This document shows, piece after piece, positions 1 to 13,784 of a stretch of 64,000 nucleotides of DNA. Source of the DNA: Coturnix japonica. Lineage: Eukaryota; Chordata; Aves; Galliformes; Phasianidae. Position 1 is the stretch's first letter; every line of letters begins with the position of its first letter. The DNA is taken from positions 39,359,977 through 39,423,976 of the forward strand of contig NC_029519.1 of NCBI RefSeq assembly GCF_001577835.2, read 5' to 3'. The position numbers and the translations under genes were made by a program. A model generated the notes under the pieces. That model did not search any database and was not told the DNA's origin. It saw nothing but the letters and a program-made list of their open reading frames with translations.

Positions 1-1195
1 TACAGTATTCAGGAAAGGCCTCCATCAAGGGAGGAACAACAACTTTCGCTAATATTCATGTCAGTCCTTATGTTCTAAAAAATTTGTAGCACATATGTAA
101 ATAGGAAAGTCTCAGCTGCCACATATTTCCAGACAGGTACAACCACTGTTCTTTTAAATCAGTACAAAGATGTTAAACACACATACACAAATACTATAAG
201 ATGAACTGCTATATGCTAAAACCATATGGTCTTCTCCCCTTGACATAGCATAAATACATATGTTTATAAATAAATACATTTTCAAATACTAGATGATACT
301 CTAAGCTTCATTTACAGTAAATCTCTTTAAAGAAAGTATTAGAATTCAGAATGCAACAGCAGTGACAATTAGAAAAAGGAAAAAAATGGACTATGAAAAT
401 ACAGCATTATTTTAACTTGCCTAGAAGGCAGCACATATTAAATTAATGAATCAAGTTCTATTTCACCCGTGGAATAAACCCAGAAGACCTCCACTACTTA
501 AAATTAATACGTTTATTCTTTAGAGTCAAGAAGTTTCTGAAATAGAATCTCTACTGTAAAAGCAATTTCAGTTCAACAATTTACTGAATTTCACTTTAAA
601 AAAAGTTCATACTTTAAGGCATTCAAAGTAAAATACACAAGTAAACACAACATTTTATCTTGAATATTAAAGCAATACGTTTTGATGTATACACTCACTT
701 CCTTTTATGTACCACAAAAAAACATAAAGTTTCAGAACATTCCACAGCACATAATACACCAAAAGAACTTCATTTAGTATCTTAACAACTACTCTCACAT
801 TCACTGTCACTTAGCAATGCGACTACTCTGTTTACTGTACTGTTCTAGTAATTAATTATAGTAATTCTTAAAAACTTGTCTTTAAAGAATAAAGTACTTG
901 TTGAGATTTTAAAAACTCTTAGTCTTAAAAACAGGACCTTTAAGAAGAATTACTTAACTGATGTTTATTAGTTACTGTCCCTCAGAGCACCTAAACTTTA
1001 AGGCACAACACAGCTCAGCACAGAGACCACCATCCCTGTATAATGTGGTAGAAAACACAGCAATAACAGCAGAGTAAGGTTACAAGCTATGACACATATA
1101 GATTTTCTGTAATAAAGCAACAGTAGACACAGAAATAAAGAAAATTCTTACCTTCAGAAAGCCTCAGGTATACAGTAAGCTCCAGCAAAATACTC

Positions 1196-1380
1196 ATACC
1201 TCCAACTGCCAGCTCTTAAATGAGGTCTTGGAAGGGGCAGATCCTAGCTCCACACCTTCTGGTCGCTCAGGTGCATGTAATAATGTAATGCACCTGAGCT
1301 CCCTTGTGTTGGTCCTGACTTCCCAGCAGGTGCTTCATCACTTGTTCAAGCCATGACTTCATATTTCCACTACACCCTGT
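1196..1380 (-). repeat. Unnamed dispersed repeat, copy 1 (minus)
   Basis: The reverse complement of this stretch matches 19262-19460 closely, sharing GGCTTGAAC, GAGCTCAGGTGCAT, GACCAGAAGG.GTGGAGC and CTCATTTAAG in the same order. It belongs to a family with four copies in this window. The TATA-like CATTTAAG segment would fit an LTR or another promoter-bearing non-autonomous element, but I cannot assign a class. Confidence 0.6.
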
Positions 1381-1759
1381 TAACTCAGAGACTAACCTAG
1401 AACACGCCTACAGAGATAAGGTGAGGGTATGCTACTCTCCTTTTGAGCAGTCTATTTCTGTAACAAAAGGCATGCTTTGTATCACAGGACTACCATGTTT
1501 TGTAGCTCAGACTAACAGAATAACTAATACATAAACAGCACCGAGACTATGAAGGGAACACTACAGATATACCTTTGCCAACTACTTTTTGTTCACAAAT
1601 CAGGAAATAATGATCTCACTGTAAAAGACAGAAGAATGTAAAACATATTTTTACTGAAGTCCATATGAGGAATACTCACTCAAGGTGGACGACACAAATT
1701 CACTTCCATTCTCTGTCAGAAAAGATTCAAACAAGTCCTTAACGAAGCATAATTCTGTA

Positions 1760-1925
1760 CGTGGTATATATAGGGGAACTGTTAGGTTAGGGCTTGAACT
1801 AGTGATGGAGCACCTGGTGACAGGCTGTGGCTGGCTCAGGAAGCACAGGCACATTGCTCATACCTGCACTCCCCACATGATGAAGAGGGGGTAATATAAG
1901 GGCCAGCCACTGATGTTGTGACGTT
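1760..1925 (+). repeat. Unnamed dispersed repeat, copy 2 (plus)
   Basis: This is a diverged copy of the family at 19262-19460. It keeps GGCTTGAAC, GAGCACCTGGTG and a TATAAGGGCCAG segment near its end. It lies about 380 bases from copy 1 in the opposite orientation, so the two form a spaced inverted pair. The class is unknown. Confidence 0.45.
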
Positions 1926-2437
1926 TCTAGGACCTAGGCTTTGTAGTTAGAGAGCTTCTTCACTAGCTGTATAAGCTTGACTCTTTTTTTTCTATATGTG
2001 ACTATTAGCCTACCTGCAGTGCTTCACCTGATACTGCTAAGAACCTATCAGAAACAATTCTGTTCCTTTGTGGAAAAACAAACAGCATATTACCTGTTTC
2101 TCCCTCCTAATGTTAAAAAAGTGTATTAAAATATCTATAGTCCCTTCTGATAACTTTAGAAGTTCTTCCTTTTGCTATGTATCACCCATAAAACACTAAG
2201 GCTAGTTGTAGATTAAATGCTACAGGTACCAATTAGGCAATTACAGGCTTCTTTCAGTAATATCAGATAATTTCTATTTGATTTTTGCAATTTGTTACTG
2301 ATTAAACATCACTTATACTGCATGCAATGTTTTAGGTCTGTCCCCATTAGGTGGGCTCTTACTCATCTATATTAATGAACAGTCCAATAAATAATGTCAC
2401 AGTAATTCTGCTTGAAATTTTATTTTATAAATCATCA

Positions 2438-2725
2438 GGGTCACTAAGGTCAGAGAAAGCCTCTAAGATCATAAAGTCCAATCACCTACCTACCATCACC
2501 GTTACCCACTAAACCATGTTCTGATGTACCTTATCTCCATATTTCTTGACCACTTTCAGGGATGGTAACTTTACCACCTCATTGGGCAGCCTGTTCTAAT
2601 GACCAGCCATTCTTTAAGAGAAGTTTTTCCTAATATCCAACCAGAACTTTACCTGGTGCAACACGAGGCTGTTACCCCTCATCCTATCACTGTTACCCGT
2701 GAGTTCAAATCTCTGTCAATCTGCA
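2438..2725 (-). mobile_element. CR1 LINE 3' fragment, antisense
   Basis: The sequence is a diverged antisense CR1 tail. It contains CTCTAAGATCATAAAGTCCAA, the 'grcagcctgttc' block (GGGCAGCCTGTTCTAATGAC), TTCCTAATATCCAACC and a CATCCTATCAC block. These blocks lie in the usual antisense order from the 3' end toward the end of ORF2. The terminal 8-mer repeats are not clear, so the extreme 3' end is lost. It is non-coding and old. Confidence 0.8.
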
Positions 2726-4019
2726 AGTGCCTATCTTGACCTAACCACAAAAGGTAAGACTACTTAGGATTTCTGACAACACAGATTATTAAATGGTAAG
2801 GACATTCAAGTTAAGCAGATTGTTGCTAGACAAGAATTCCAACAGTTCCTATTCTTTTCACGCCACTTTGTTGCAGGAACATGTTTAGGAAGATAATGTT
2901 TTGATATAGCCAGGGCTTGGGAAGGAAGAAAGAGTTGAATAAGGAAATAAATTATAACTGTTATTAGAATAATAATTTAAGATTGTATATGCGCACACAC
3001 ACAAAAACTAAAATAATAACTGTTTTATTTAATAACTAATAATTAACAAAGTTTGGCATGGTTTTTGATGGCACCAAATAACTGCTGCCACTAACTTCCC
3101 CGTTGTATGTTTAGCACTTCATACATGACCTACCTGCAATCACTTAGCTAATTCAAACTAAAATGTATGTCTACTTCACCTGCATTCTGTTTCGGAACCT
3201 GAGTCCTGGGCATTTCAATATCTTCAGTTCAGAAGGTATATGTAATCTGTTCTATTGTTCTGTGAAGAAAAAAACATCTATTTAAAGAATGTATAGAAAG
3301 AATACAGACATTACAGACTTCACATTGATTGAAAACTATTTGAAATCCAGATGGATTGTAATGGATGCTCAGTCATATCATACAGAAGTAATACATCAGC
3401 CTCAGATACAATACATTCCTTCATCAAATACACTCCTCCATTGACACAAATGAAAGAGGTATATATTTAAAGACCTATTTCTAATAAAACCAAACAGGTT
3501 GAATATGATGTGCTAATGTGCTACTTCAGGAAGTGTGGTAATAGAATGCCAAAGAACAAGCTGCAAGCTGTTTGTTACTTAAGATACTCAAAGAATTAAT
3601 TTTATGCAGGCATATACTGTAATTAGAAATAGCTCTGTGCATCATGATTAAACTAGTAGCTATGGAAACCAAGGCACACTAGAATAAATCTAAAAGGAGA
3701 ATACTGAATATACCAACCATAAAGCTCCTCTAATCTGTTTATTTTTCATCTTCACCATAGCACAAATTGGAATACTAAGGGTAGATGGTACTTTGTTTTT
3801 TCTTAACCTTTTATGTTTGGAAAGAATACTGCTGCTTATCAAACACATAGATTCTGTTTTCATATTAGTTTCTTAGCCCACACAGCCTTAGGTGTTAAAA
3901 GCACATAATTTTAATGATCATTTTGTATTAGCTAATTGTATATAGTTATCCCTTTATTTAAAAAATAAAAGAGAGATCTATAGTTTCCAGAACATTAATC
4001 TCCATTGTGCTCCATCCCC

Positions 4020-4950
4020 TTAGCCACTCTGGTAGCTCTCTGCTGATCTTTCTCTAGTTTACCCATCTCCTTGAGTAAGCAGGAGCACCTTGCTATGCTG
4101 GCTACAATCACTGTGGCCACCAGGGTTAGAGATAGCTTTCATTACCAAATACTGGCTCATATTTAGTACCGCAATTCAGCAGGGCTCTCAGATTCTTTTT
4201 CACAGCACTGTTGTTCAGGCAGCCACTCACCAGTTTGTGCCATTGAATAAGTTTTTCCAGCTTGGATGGAGAACTTTGCACCTGTTTTTATCATATTTCA
4301 CTAAATACCTTTTTGGTTCACTCCTACAGCTAGTCAGAGTCCTTCTGAATAGTAGCCCTGCACACAGTCCTATGTATAGACCATGTCTCTTCTCCATCCA
4401 TTTCACTGTCATTCATAAGCATGGTAAAGGGTACCATCCCATCATCAACATCAAAGATTAAAACATTAAATAATATTTTCATCAGTAGCAAACCTTGAAG
4501 AACGTCATTTGTAACCAGCCATAGATTAGGCTTCAAGCTATTTACTTCTTCAAGAAATACAGCACAGTAGCTTTCTCAACCACCCAGAGGACTCCAGCCT
4601 GTCTCTCTCCAAACTGGCTACAGAAGTGCTACAAGAAATCATGTCTAAATACCTGATTAAGTCAAGGTAAACTTCCTACACTGCTTTTCTACACCTTTGT
4701 CCACAGAGCTAGCTCCTTCATCATAGAATGTAATCAGATTAGTCAGGCATGATTTGCTCTTGGTAATCCATGCTGGCTGTTCTCAATTAACTTCTTTACA
4801 TTCCTGTGCATGAGAATGGCTTCCAGGAAGATTTACTCCACAATCTTCCCAAGAATTCAGGTTGGCTTTTACGTTGCTCCCCAGGTTCCCTTCCCATCCT
4901 GTTTGAAGGTGGCTATGCTATTTGCTCTATCCATTTGCTAGAAACCTCAT
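4020..4950 (-). mobile_element. Old CR1 LINE reverse-transcriptase fragment, antisense
   Basis: Read on the minus strand, this stretch keeps degraded reverse-transcriptase blocks, such as LFNVLIFDVDDG (about 4425-4480) preceded by a VLQG block. These fit the CR1 consensus around the 'PQGSVLGPVLFN.FI.DLD' region. Downstream plus-strand text around 4740-4900 (TTAGTCAGGCATGATTTGC, AATCCATGCTGGC) matches the antisense of upstream RT blocks. It is heavily mutated with no usable frame. The left boundary is uncertain. Confidence 0.65.
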
Positions 4951-4970
4951 AGTGATTACCAGTTTTCAGG

Positions 4971-5006
4971 AAAAAAAAAAAAAAAAAAGGAGAGAGAGAG
5001 AGAGAA
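4971..5006. repeat. Poly-A followed by GA microsatellite
   Basis: A run of 18 A is followed directly by an (AG)n tract of about eight units. It sits at the low-divergence edge of the preceding CR1 fragment. Confidence 0.9.
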
Positions 5007-5616
5007 ATAGCCTCTCACAATAACAGAAACTTTGGATGCACCTTCAGCAGTTCCATGTTGCTTACCTGAATTTCAGCTAATTTTTCCCCTGTTACAGGTA
5101 AAATTTTTCTAGTTTAGAGGTCTGGTAATCTACTGACCTGAGAACATTTCAAGTATCTTTTCAAGAAATCAATTTGTTTCTTCATTCTCCCATAATGTCT
5201 TACAGTCCTTTCCTGAGCTGTTCCTTATCTCTCTTCATCAAAGCAAATAAAATAAATGATAAAACAATATATGCGGAGCAATACTTAAAAGGATATAGCC
5301 TTTTATTTTTTATTTTTCGTGTTGCTTAAGCCTGTGTTTTTAATTCCAAAAGGTGTCTCTAAGGTGTCTCTCCAACTACCAAAACTCCTCTCCTCTGCTG
5401 GACCTAACAGTGCTGCATTTCTGTGCTAGAGTGGAAATATAGAGGAACTAGCAATTTCAGTGGGACCTCATCAACATTCATCATAATGATATCACTTCAG
5501 TATCATAGCAGTTTTCCTTACACATCTTTAAATTCAATCTCTGTGATCTACACAGTGGCTACATTGAGCATTTTTCTGCATTTGAAATTACACTCAGTAA
5601 TAGCGGGTAATTATTT

Positions 5617-5806
5617 CACAGAATCACATAATTGCTGGGGTCAGAAAGGACCTTGATATTGTCAAGTCCAACCTCCCTGCTCCCTCAACACTCCTTTTAA
5701 TGTAGGCCACGCTCCTTTTAATGTACCCCAGGATACCACTGGCATTCTTGGCCACAAGGGCACACTGCTGGTTCACAACCAACCTGTTACCCACAAGAAC
5801 CCTGTA
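5617..5806 (-). mobile_element. CR1 LINE fragments, antisense, rearranged
   Basis: The stretch starts with CACAGAATCAC, the complement of the CR1 3'-terminal repeat, then GGTCAGAAAGGACCTTGA and CAAGTCCAACCTCCCTG. It jumps directly into an upstream CR1 segment (CACTGGCATTCTTGGCCAC, AAGGGCACACTGCTGG). The middle of the tail is therefore deleted. A 14-base word, CTCCTTTTAATGTA, occurs twice at the junction (5691 and 5712). Confidence 0.75.
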
Positions 5807-5829
5807 AGGAAAATTGTTGATTACAGCCT

Positions 5830-6010
5830 GAACTTCTGATTAACCATCTGAGTGATGAGTCAGCTGTGAGAGCACAGGTGAAGTTAATTCAGCTGTGCTC
5901 CTGGAAGGGGTGGAGCTTGACTCCACCTCTCCTAGATCCCATTTAAGGGCTGACCACCACTAAGGTAGCATCTCTTTTTGGAGATTGTTCTTTTGTGGAG
6001 TTTTTGTGGT
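5830..6010 (+). repeat. Unnamed dispersed repeat, copy 3 (plus)
   Basis: This is a diverged member of the 19262-19460 family. Shared blocks include GGAAGGGGTGGAGC, CATTTAAGGGCTGAC and TTGGAGATT in the same order and spacing. The class is undetermined. Confidence 0.5.
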
Positions 6011-6419
6011 GGGCCTCCATCTTGGCTGAAAGCCTCAGCACTGGTGAGTCATAGATAGCCTCTGGTTATCTGTTTACTCTGTAGCTACACCTATATGCTT
6101 GTATTATTCTAACTATACAGACCCTGATATTCTTCTCTGCAGAGCTCATCTCCTGACCTGTGCTGATGTATGCTGTTTTTCTTCCCTTGGTGTAAGACTC
6201 CATGCTTGCTCTTTTTTAAACCTCTTCAGATTCCTCTAACTCTCCAGTCTTCTCAATTTGGGGAGTGGTTATAAGCATAAAATTAATTTGTTTTGCAACA
6301 GTATTTTGATAACTCAAGGAGAAGATAAGAGTCTTTATTTGTGTAAACTTTAGCCTTGTTTATTTCCTATATCTCATATATAATTTGCACTGAAATATGG
6401 GAAAAATCTCTCAAATTGT

Positions 6420-6484
6420 TTTTTTTTTTTTTTTTACAATATTAGAATTATTTTAGTTTTAGAAAGCACTTAAAAAAAAAAAAA
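6420..6484. repeat. Poly-T and poly-A tracts
   Basis: A run of 17 T at 6420-6436 and a run of 13 A at about 6472-6484 flank roughly 35 bases, making a low-complexity pair able to fold. No mobile element is recognisable around them. Confidence 0.8.
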
Positions 6485-7975
6485 ACAACTTTGACTCACA
6501 GAATTCAGGTTTGTTGCTACTGAATTCAGAATTAGGGTACTTTGGCATAATACCACTGGCACCAACTAGTAGTCAGTACCACTTACCTGTAGTAAGTCCT
6601 GGATCTCAACAGTGAGGCTTGAGCACTCATACCATGGCTTTGCCTCTACTGAGCACAGCTTTAGTGCTCTGTAGTGCCAGTTTTAAATGTACCCTTATAC
6701 TGGGTTATAACTCTATGTGCAGACCATGATGACTGATAATAGAAATATCTATGTATTAATGGAACTATGTGCAAGTTCAAAGCATCTTTTCCAGACCTGT
6801 TTCTACCAAATGTACAGAGCATACTTTAGCATTCTGTGTAGATGGAGAAGCTGAGAAGCACAGAATACATCATGAGGAGACTGTTCTTGAAACTGGAAAG
6901 AGCCCAGATGTGACATCAATAACACATTTGCATTTCCTTCATTGCAAGGAAACAATTTCAGGAGAAGAAGCTTGAGAACATTTAATCTGTTCTTTTTAGG
7001 GTTCTGCTTTTAGAAATGACAGCTACATACCTTAAACCACTACTACATTTAAAAGGAATTTCTATTTTTGTCAGCTACACCAGATTGCACAGATATTTAC
7101 TAGCTGATGAAAAGAAATAGTTCAATACTTGAGGTTCTCCGCATACTTCAGAATTACAAATATTCCAATTGGAAAAATATATATATTAGAAGAAATTCTT
7201 AAATTAATGAGCTTAACTTGTGTTTTTCCTCTGGGTATGGCTGATTCTGTATTTAAAATAGAACCACTGACAGGTCTTGTAAGGACAAGCTTGTAATTAC
7301 AGTTGCTTAAATTTTCCTGATGACAATATATTTTTTTGGCTGAACACTATCTGAGAGAACTTTAAGTCATGTCTTCTAAAAGATGTTAAGACAAAAATTC
7401 ATCTCAACAATTCAGAATACATTTAAAAGAAAAAGTAATTCCCATAGAAGTAGCTTGGAAAGTTAGACAATATTTTGTCATTTTGTGGAGTTGAAGATAA
7501 AGCCACTTCAAAATTTTCTGCCTTATGCATATCTAGGAATAAATAACTGTGGGCTAAGCAAGTAGTCTGAACACAGTGGTTCTTCCAAAACTGAAGAGAA
7601 TTCTTCCAATAATGATAATTTAATGATTTATTATACAGTATTTTCTATTTTAAAAAAAACTGGGATTTAAAGGTTCTGACAAACAGGAAAATAGATTCTT
7701 CACTCTGTCTCCTCGTACAGGTATATGTATAAGCTAGTCCTCAGAAACAAAATGGACTACAGTTCCCGAATTCCAGTTTACTGCACAGAATTTCTAAATA
7801 AGCTGAAATCAGCAGTACCTTGATTGGAAAAAAATGATCATTAATATTACAAGCAATCTTCAGTCATTTATCAGATCTTTGCACTTTTACCCAAGTTGAT
7901 GATGAACTATCAATCAGCCCCCAGTCTCACATCACAGTTAAAATCTCCTGTGATAAAAAGGACATGGCATAAATT

Positions 7976-7996
7976 TTTTATTATTATTATTATTAA
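7976..7996. repeat. TTA trinucleotide microsatellite
   Basis: About six TTA/ATT units are visible in otherwise unremarkable AT-rich DNA. Confidence 0.85.
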
Positions 7997-9887
7997 TGCC
8001 AGCTGTGACAATGCAAACTTATCCTAAGTATGTATCTGTATATAAACCTGCTGACCCAAAGACCAAGGGAAAAGAGCAACCCTTCCTTGAGGTTTCTAGT
8101 GAGACTGAGATTGAGAATCTAAAGCTCTTGAAAAGACTTGCTGGAAACTAAAGGAAGCTAAGCAGAAGAAGCACATAAGATGACACTGGTATCAGGACAA
8201 AAGATCTTGTCTCATGAAAACCTAATACTCCAAATATTGTGAAACAGATTATTTGTATAGCCAAGCTGTTATTCAAGTCAGCAGTTAGTGCAAAGCATCA
8301 GTTTGTGGGAGTTAACACAAAGCAATTTTGAAAAACATCTCCATAATGTGCTCTCTATAAGATCTTTATCTTATTCTTCTGATCTTCACCAGCAGGCAGA
8401 CAGTTGCAAGCACATGCAGCATGTCCTCAGTAAAACATTTATCAGCCTGACTTCCTTTAAAAGAAATACTCATAGGGAAAGTATTTCCACTCATCTAAAA
8501 AGCACGCATTGTAGTCATTGTTGGTTTGTTTGTTGGGGTTTTGTTCCTTTATTTTAATAGTAACCATCTAAAGGCTAAAGGAAAGTGAAAGGAATGAAAT
8601 CCCTTTATTTAAGGGGAGACATGACAAAATGGGAAGCAGGTTATGAAAACGTGTACAAATGGACCCGAAGGGCAGACTTCCAATCCCGGAGCAGAGGCAG
8701 CGGCTTGCAGAGGTGCACTGCCCTCTGCTGGGTGCGCTGCCTGCTGAGCCTCTGCGAAACCTGAGCCTCGTCTCCTGGATACAGGCGATGAGAACGCTGG
8801 GATTTACAGGACGTAGGTGTTTATTTATTGGTGCTTTAAATATGAAGTCAGCTGTTATAGAGAAAGTAGAGAGTTGTTTTCTTTTGTGTTTTTATTTATT
8901 TATTTACTTCGTAATTTTTTTTAATTATATTTTTGCTATATTTTTTTTGTCAGCTCTTGCTATAAGAGGGCAGCTTGCCACGAACATATTATCCATGCTT
9001 CCCTGTTGCTCTACAGGATACCAAAATAAGCAGTTTTGGGACAAGAGAACCCCGGTCTGTTCTCTAGAGCTTGCTACAGAAATGGAGAAGTCTCAAAACC
9101 TTAGAGGAACAGACATCAGAAAGGAGCATTTGCAGCATTCCCTTCTGTCAGGGGCTGCTTTTTAACCACAGCTTTACACAGCACTCACAGCATAGAAGCT
9201 TTCATCAGCTAACTTTCATAACGATCAACTGCTCCAGCAAGCTTTTTCTTTTCATACAGATTTGAAATAGCTGCTCAGATGAATTGTGTTACTCGCCATT
9301 TCCATGCTACAGAAAATTACGAAACTGTAAAGGAGGACTGAAAAACCCTCCTCACTGGGCAACAGTCCAATAGATGAACAAGCCTGAATGAGGCGCAGAG
9401 GTGCTCAAATGCAGCCAGTAATTCTATCACTCTTGTTTTTGCAGGACTGACTACCATCCTGTTGTGCAGGTAACGTAGGCAGCTTATAGGAGAACAAAAC
9501 CTATAAAGGGGGAAAAAAACAAACAAACACAAAACCGAATAAATCAGAACCAGCCCATAATTCATGCTAGTGCGCTGATTCCTCTGAGAACAAGAAGACA
9601 AAGTCAACAACTTTTATGATGATCTTTAAGATTCTGAAAGCACTGAGAAAAATCACTTATCCATCCTCTAAATAAATCTTGCTGTTTTCGACATTTCTCA
9701 GTAGTGCCAAATGATGTAACTAGCCTCAGTAAGCAGAGCTGATAAGGCTGGGAGATGAGATCTCACAACAGCAGACAAAAGCTTTGAATCTGTTACTGGA
9801 AAATAATGTTCTGAAAGCTGCAAGATTTGCAGTCTGAAAGGAAAACTCATTTGGCTCTTCTTTTCCAGAGCTACAAGTAAAAGTAGC

Positions 9888-9968
9888 AAGGAATAAGACA
9901 GATAAAGGGGGGAAGGAAAGGAAGAAGGAAGAAATGGATAAAGGGAAGGAGGGTGAACGAAAAGGAAA
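9888..9968 (+). repeat. Purine-rich low-complexity tract
   Basis: About 80 bases are almost all A and G (GGGGGGAAGGAAAGGAAGAA and similar). The opposite strand gives open frames rich in S, F, P and L. Those frames are products of the composition, not genes. Confidence 0.85.
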
Positions 9969-12900
9969 ATAATGCACATTTCAACCAATACCAGGAATGA
10001 ATAAAATTGAGTTTGCATATATGATTAGGAAGAGACGGAATACGTAATATCTCTGGTCAGTTGTTTTTTGGTTCCACATTTAGAACTGTTTGGATGAAAG
10101 CAACATTTCCCAGCAACAGCACAGAAGTCCAAAAGCAAATATGTTATTTCTACTCATAAAATTTCACATATAAGAAGGAAGCTATTCTTCCTATGCTTTT
10201 GAAGGTTCAGATTTTTTGATAGTGCTAGTGGGAAGTTAACAGTTGATCTTTAACGCTGATGATTAACATGTCAATTCCTAACATTCATCATTTATTTCTC
10301 TCTGGCTTTTTACTCAAGTAATTTAGAATCGTGCTCTTCAGTAGTTTGGCGCTGCAGTCAAAAAACCCAAAAACTAGCTTGGCAATACATCAACCTAGGA
10401 TATGCTTGTGCACAAATGACAGCTTTCAAAAGGTAAGAAACTGCACACAGAAATACTGTAACTAGCTTGTGTCAGCCAAGTTTTGAACAAATTTTGTCTT
10501 TTCCTTGCTGTTTTGGTTAAGATGTGAAACAGGACGGATAAAAACAGTGATACAGCCAGATACATTTGTCTAGATTAGAGTAAATCTGAGCTATTGTGAG
10601 AGTTCTCAAAAGTAGAGTTAATTAATTAGAGCACAAAAACATACAATTTCCAAAACGTAAATTGAAATGGTACAATGCATTTATCTACCACAGAAGTTCT
10701 ACTGTGCGTCCTTAATAGTATGTTTGAGATTTCAGTAAACTTTGAAGTCACAGTGCCTTCAAAATCGACCTTGATATTCTCCTCTCTGTTTCAGTCACCT
10801 CCAAGTGAAATCCTGTCCCCACTGCAAATAACAAAACTTTTGCTTGATATAATGAAAGGCAGAATTCATTAACCCAATATCAAAATACTATAACGCTTTC
10901 TGAAAGACAAGATTTAAGGTGCAATGCCTCTATAAAGACTGTTATAGTATGCTTTATTTAATGTAGATATCATATTTGAAAACAACATCTTTGTTCTGGA
11001 ACTTAGTTCAGTTCCAGTTACACTCACTGTGTTGCTCTCCTGAGAAACACTGATTTAGCCTCCAGAAATGAGTAAGCGAGCATGAAGAAATTACATCTGC
11101 ATGAAAGCACTTGACAAGTAATATAACATCCTATTTTATTCAATGAATACTGAAGGATTTGAGTGGCACTGAGGTGATGGGTGGTGCGAAAGAGAGCAAG
11201 AATGAAGTTGAAAAGAGATGAGTATCAAATGAAATTGTTGTTTAATACTTTGTTCTCTGCATATGAAGGATTAATTCTTAGAATGCTGCACTACGTATAA
11301 GAGTAACGTGTGAACTCCAGCACCTTTTCTGACTCATCAAATAGATAAAGCCTGATATTGCATTATGAGGTTGAATATTATCCCATACGTCCAAGCTTCC
11401 AGCTTTCAACCTGTGATTAAGAGAAAATGATAAAAGGGGAAAAAAAAAATAAAATGAAGTAGGAGAACTCCTGCCAGAGGGGCTACAATAAGTTAGATTT
11501 AAACACTGGAAATAGCACAGTAAGGCAAGAAAGCTGAGACAAATATGTACCTGGTCCCTGAAAGGATGCTCTAAACGAAAAGCATAGGACAGAAAAGAAG
11601 TATCGTGAAAACAGGACAGAAGGGGACAATTGAAGTATAAGAACAGGAAAGTGATGACTTCACAGATTCAGGACAGAGATCAGGCTCTAGCTCTCCCTCT
11701 TGATCCAGTGTACGGTCCTTGAACTCATAGGGCTGTCTCAAAAATAAAGCTCTAGTACAAATTGAAAGCAGGCTCTATCCAATTTCTAATTTCATTCTCT
11801 TGAAAGGTCTACTTCTACACATGCCACAGGCTCTGCAATGCAAGAATGCAGCACCACTGCATGTCCCCTGCACACACTGTATGTCCCAGGGAGCTCCACA
11901 GCCTGCATGTGAATCAGTGATAGCCATGGCACTGAATCTGAACTCACTAAATGAATCCTGTTTGGATCCAGTTGGGATTGTTAGAGCATGACAGAAAGAC
12001 TTCGCTAGCAAAAGCAGTAACTTCAGTCTTTATTTCTCCAGACCTATGGATCTGGGCTTTAGCCCTGATTACATTCCTTTCTATTCCTTAAATTAAAACA
12101 ATGTAGCTTCAGCCTGTGCAAATATACATAAATAAGCACTCAGAGACTGCCTTATGTGAACGCACAATGCAAACAAGATTTAAAATGCAAGCAAGTGCCT
12201 CTGTAGCAATATCAGTAACAGCCAGACATTTTATTCTGAGCTGATAACTGATTTTGAGAAAAGACAAGCCACTGCCGTGCTGGATGTGGCCTCCCACAGC
12301 CCTCTGAGGGTAGCCATGGTTACAGACTGTAAGGGCACAGCCAGGCTTGTTGTCTCTTCCCCCAGTCTTCTAAACCAGTGTTGGTACTCACTGTACTTCA
12401 CTGCACCTCAAATTACCCTGTGGCATCTTGTCTTGTCTCATGGCACCTCAAGCCTCATTTCTTGTGACCTCATCACGGGGTTACTCAAATTTGTTGTAAG
12501 CGTTAAGAGTTTACAGCTTAAACAAGGATAAATTTAAGCCAAGGCATAATAATTGCAATAGAGCTGACAATATATGCTTCATCCTTTCTACCTGCAAAGA
12601 CTTACTGAGAGTGAATAGAAAAAAAATAATAATAAAATTAAAAAAAAATGTGTATTGTTAAAGACCTACAAGTATTTCAGAACAACTTCCCAACAATCTG
12701 TAAGTCAGTTGTAATGTTCTTTCTGGGTCTCAGCAAGAAACACATCTTAATATGTATAGGAGGCTATAATATTTACTGAATAATTAGAAAGTAAGAATAA
12801 TGACTTAACCAAAAACTACTGATAATCACCAGCCAGAAGGAATCTGCCATCTTGGGACTCCTTAGGTCATGCAGAACCTCTGTTTTCAAAATCTAGCCAG

Positions 12901-13784
12901 TACAAGTCTTTAAGGCAAGTGGGGCTTTCTGACTTGGTCTGATCTCATTTACAAATGTTGGATTCTGTGACAAACACTCAATTTCAAAAATTAATTCCAG
13001 GCAGATGTAATTCTGTACCTACCAAGGCGGCAGCTCCTATTAAGGAGCTTATTCTGCACCATTTAGAATTATTTATTTTAGACACAGCAAAGACTGTATG
13101 CATCTAACAAAACAAATGCATAAACTAAGTGTAATTAATCCAATATCTTTCAAGTATTTTCTTATTCTGACACCTTTCAGTAAGCACTTCTCAGCAACAA
13201 TGGAGAAAAATAATCATTAGTATGAGTCCTACATGAGGAAGAAAATTGCTAGACCACTGCCAGGCAGCAGAACAGTGATATGATCACTCATAGAAATAGA
13301 ACATTCCTAGTGAAAAACTAAAGTAAAATATTGTTTGCTGACTATCACCAGAGGTCAGTCACATTGCAGAAATGAGATGAAAGTCACCAGAGTTTGAAGT
13401 ACTCACTGATTCTACAAGCGGTGGAAAATGACACTCAATTTAAAGTTTTATTTCTACTTTTATTCATGTGTAGAATGAATAATTTATGTTCTGGTTTAAC
13501 AACAGGGGAAGGAGAAAATATAGAGTTTTGGTAAGGAAAAGAATGAGCTGAGGTCTTTTCCAACCTCAGTGATTCATGAATGAAGATGTAGTTCTGTAAA
13601 TTGTGGGCTACTGCCTCGCCATATGTACTACACTAATATCAGTGACTGCAATGGTGATACAGTAAATTGAATCAGGAGATAGTTCGGTCTGATAAATGAG
13701 TGCCTAGTAAAGATCTGTGGCTTAAAAGCTCATGTGAAACACCCAATGATGTCGGGGTGGTGGAGGGAGGTGCAGCAGAACAAA

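Noticed and set aside
4227-4536. Short minus-strand frames that could look like a small gene
   Set aside because: They match degraded CR1 reverse-transcriptase blocks and are part of an old LINE fragment.
8659-9165. 168-codon plus-strand open frame in upstream DNA
   Set aside because: Its first third is moderately GC-rich, but the rest is F/Y/I-rich translation of AT-rich DNA. It shows no known domain, no splice context and no resemblance to any protein.
9698-10018. Serine/phenylalanine-rich minus-strand open frames
   Set aside because: They are complements of a purine-rich low-complexity tract.
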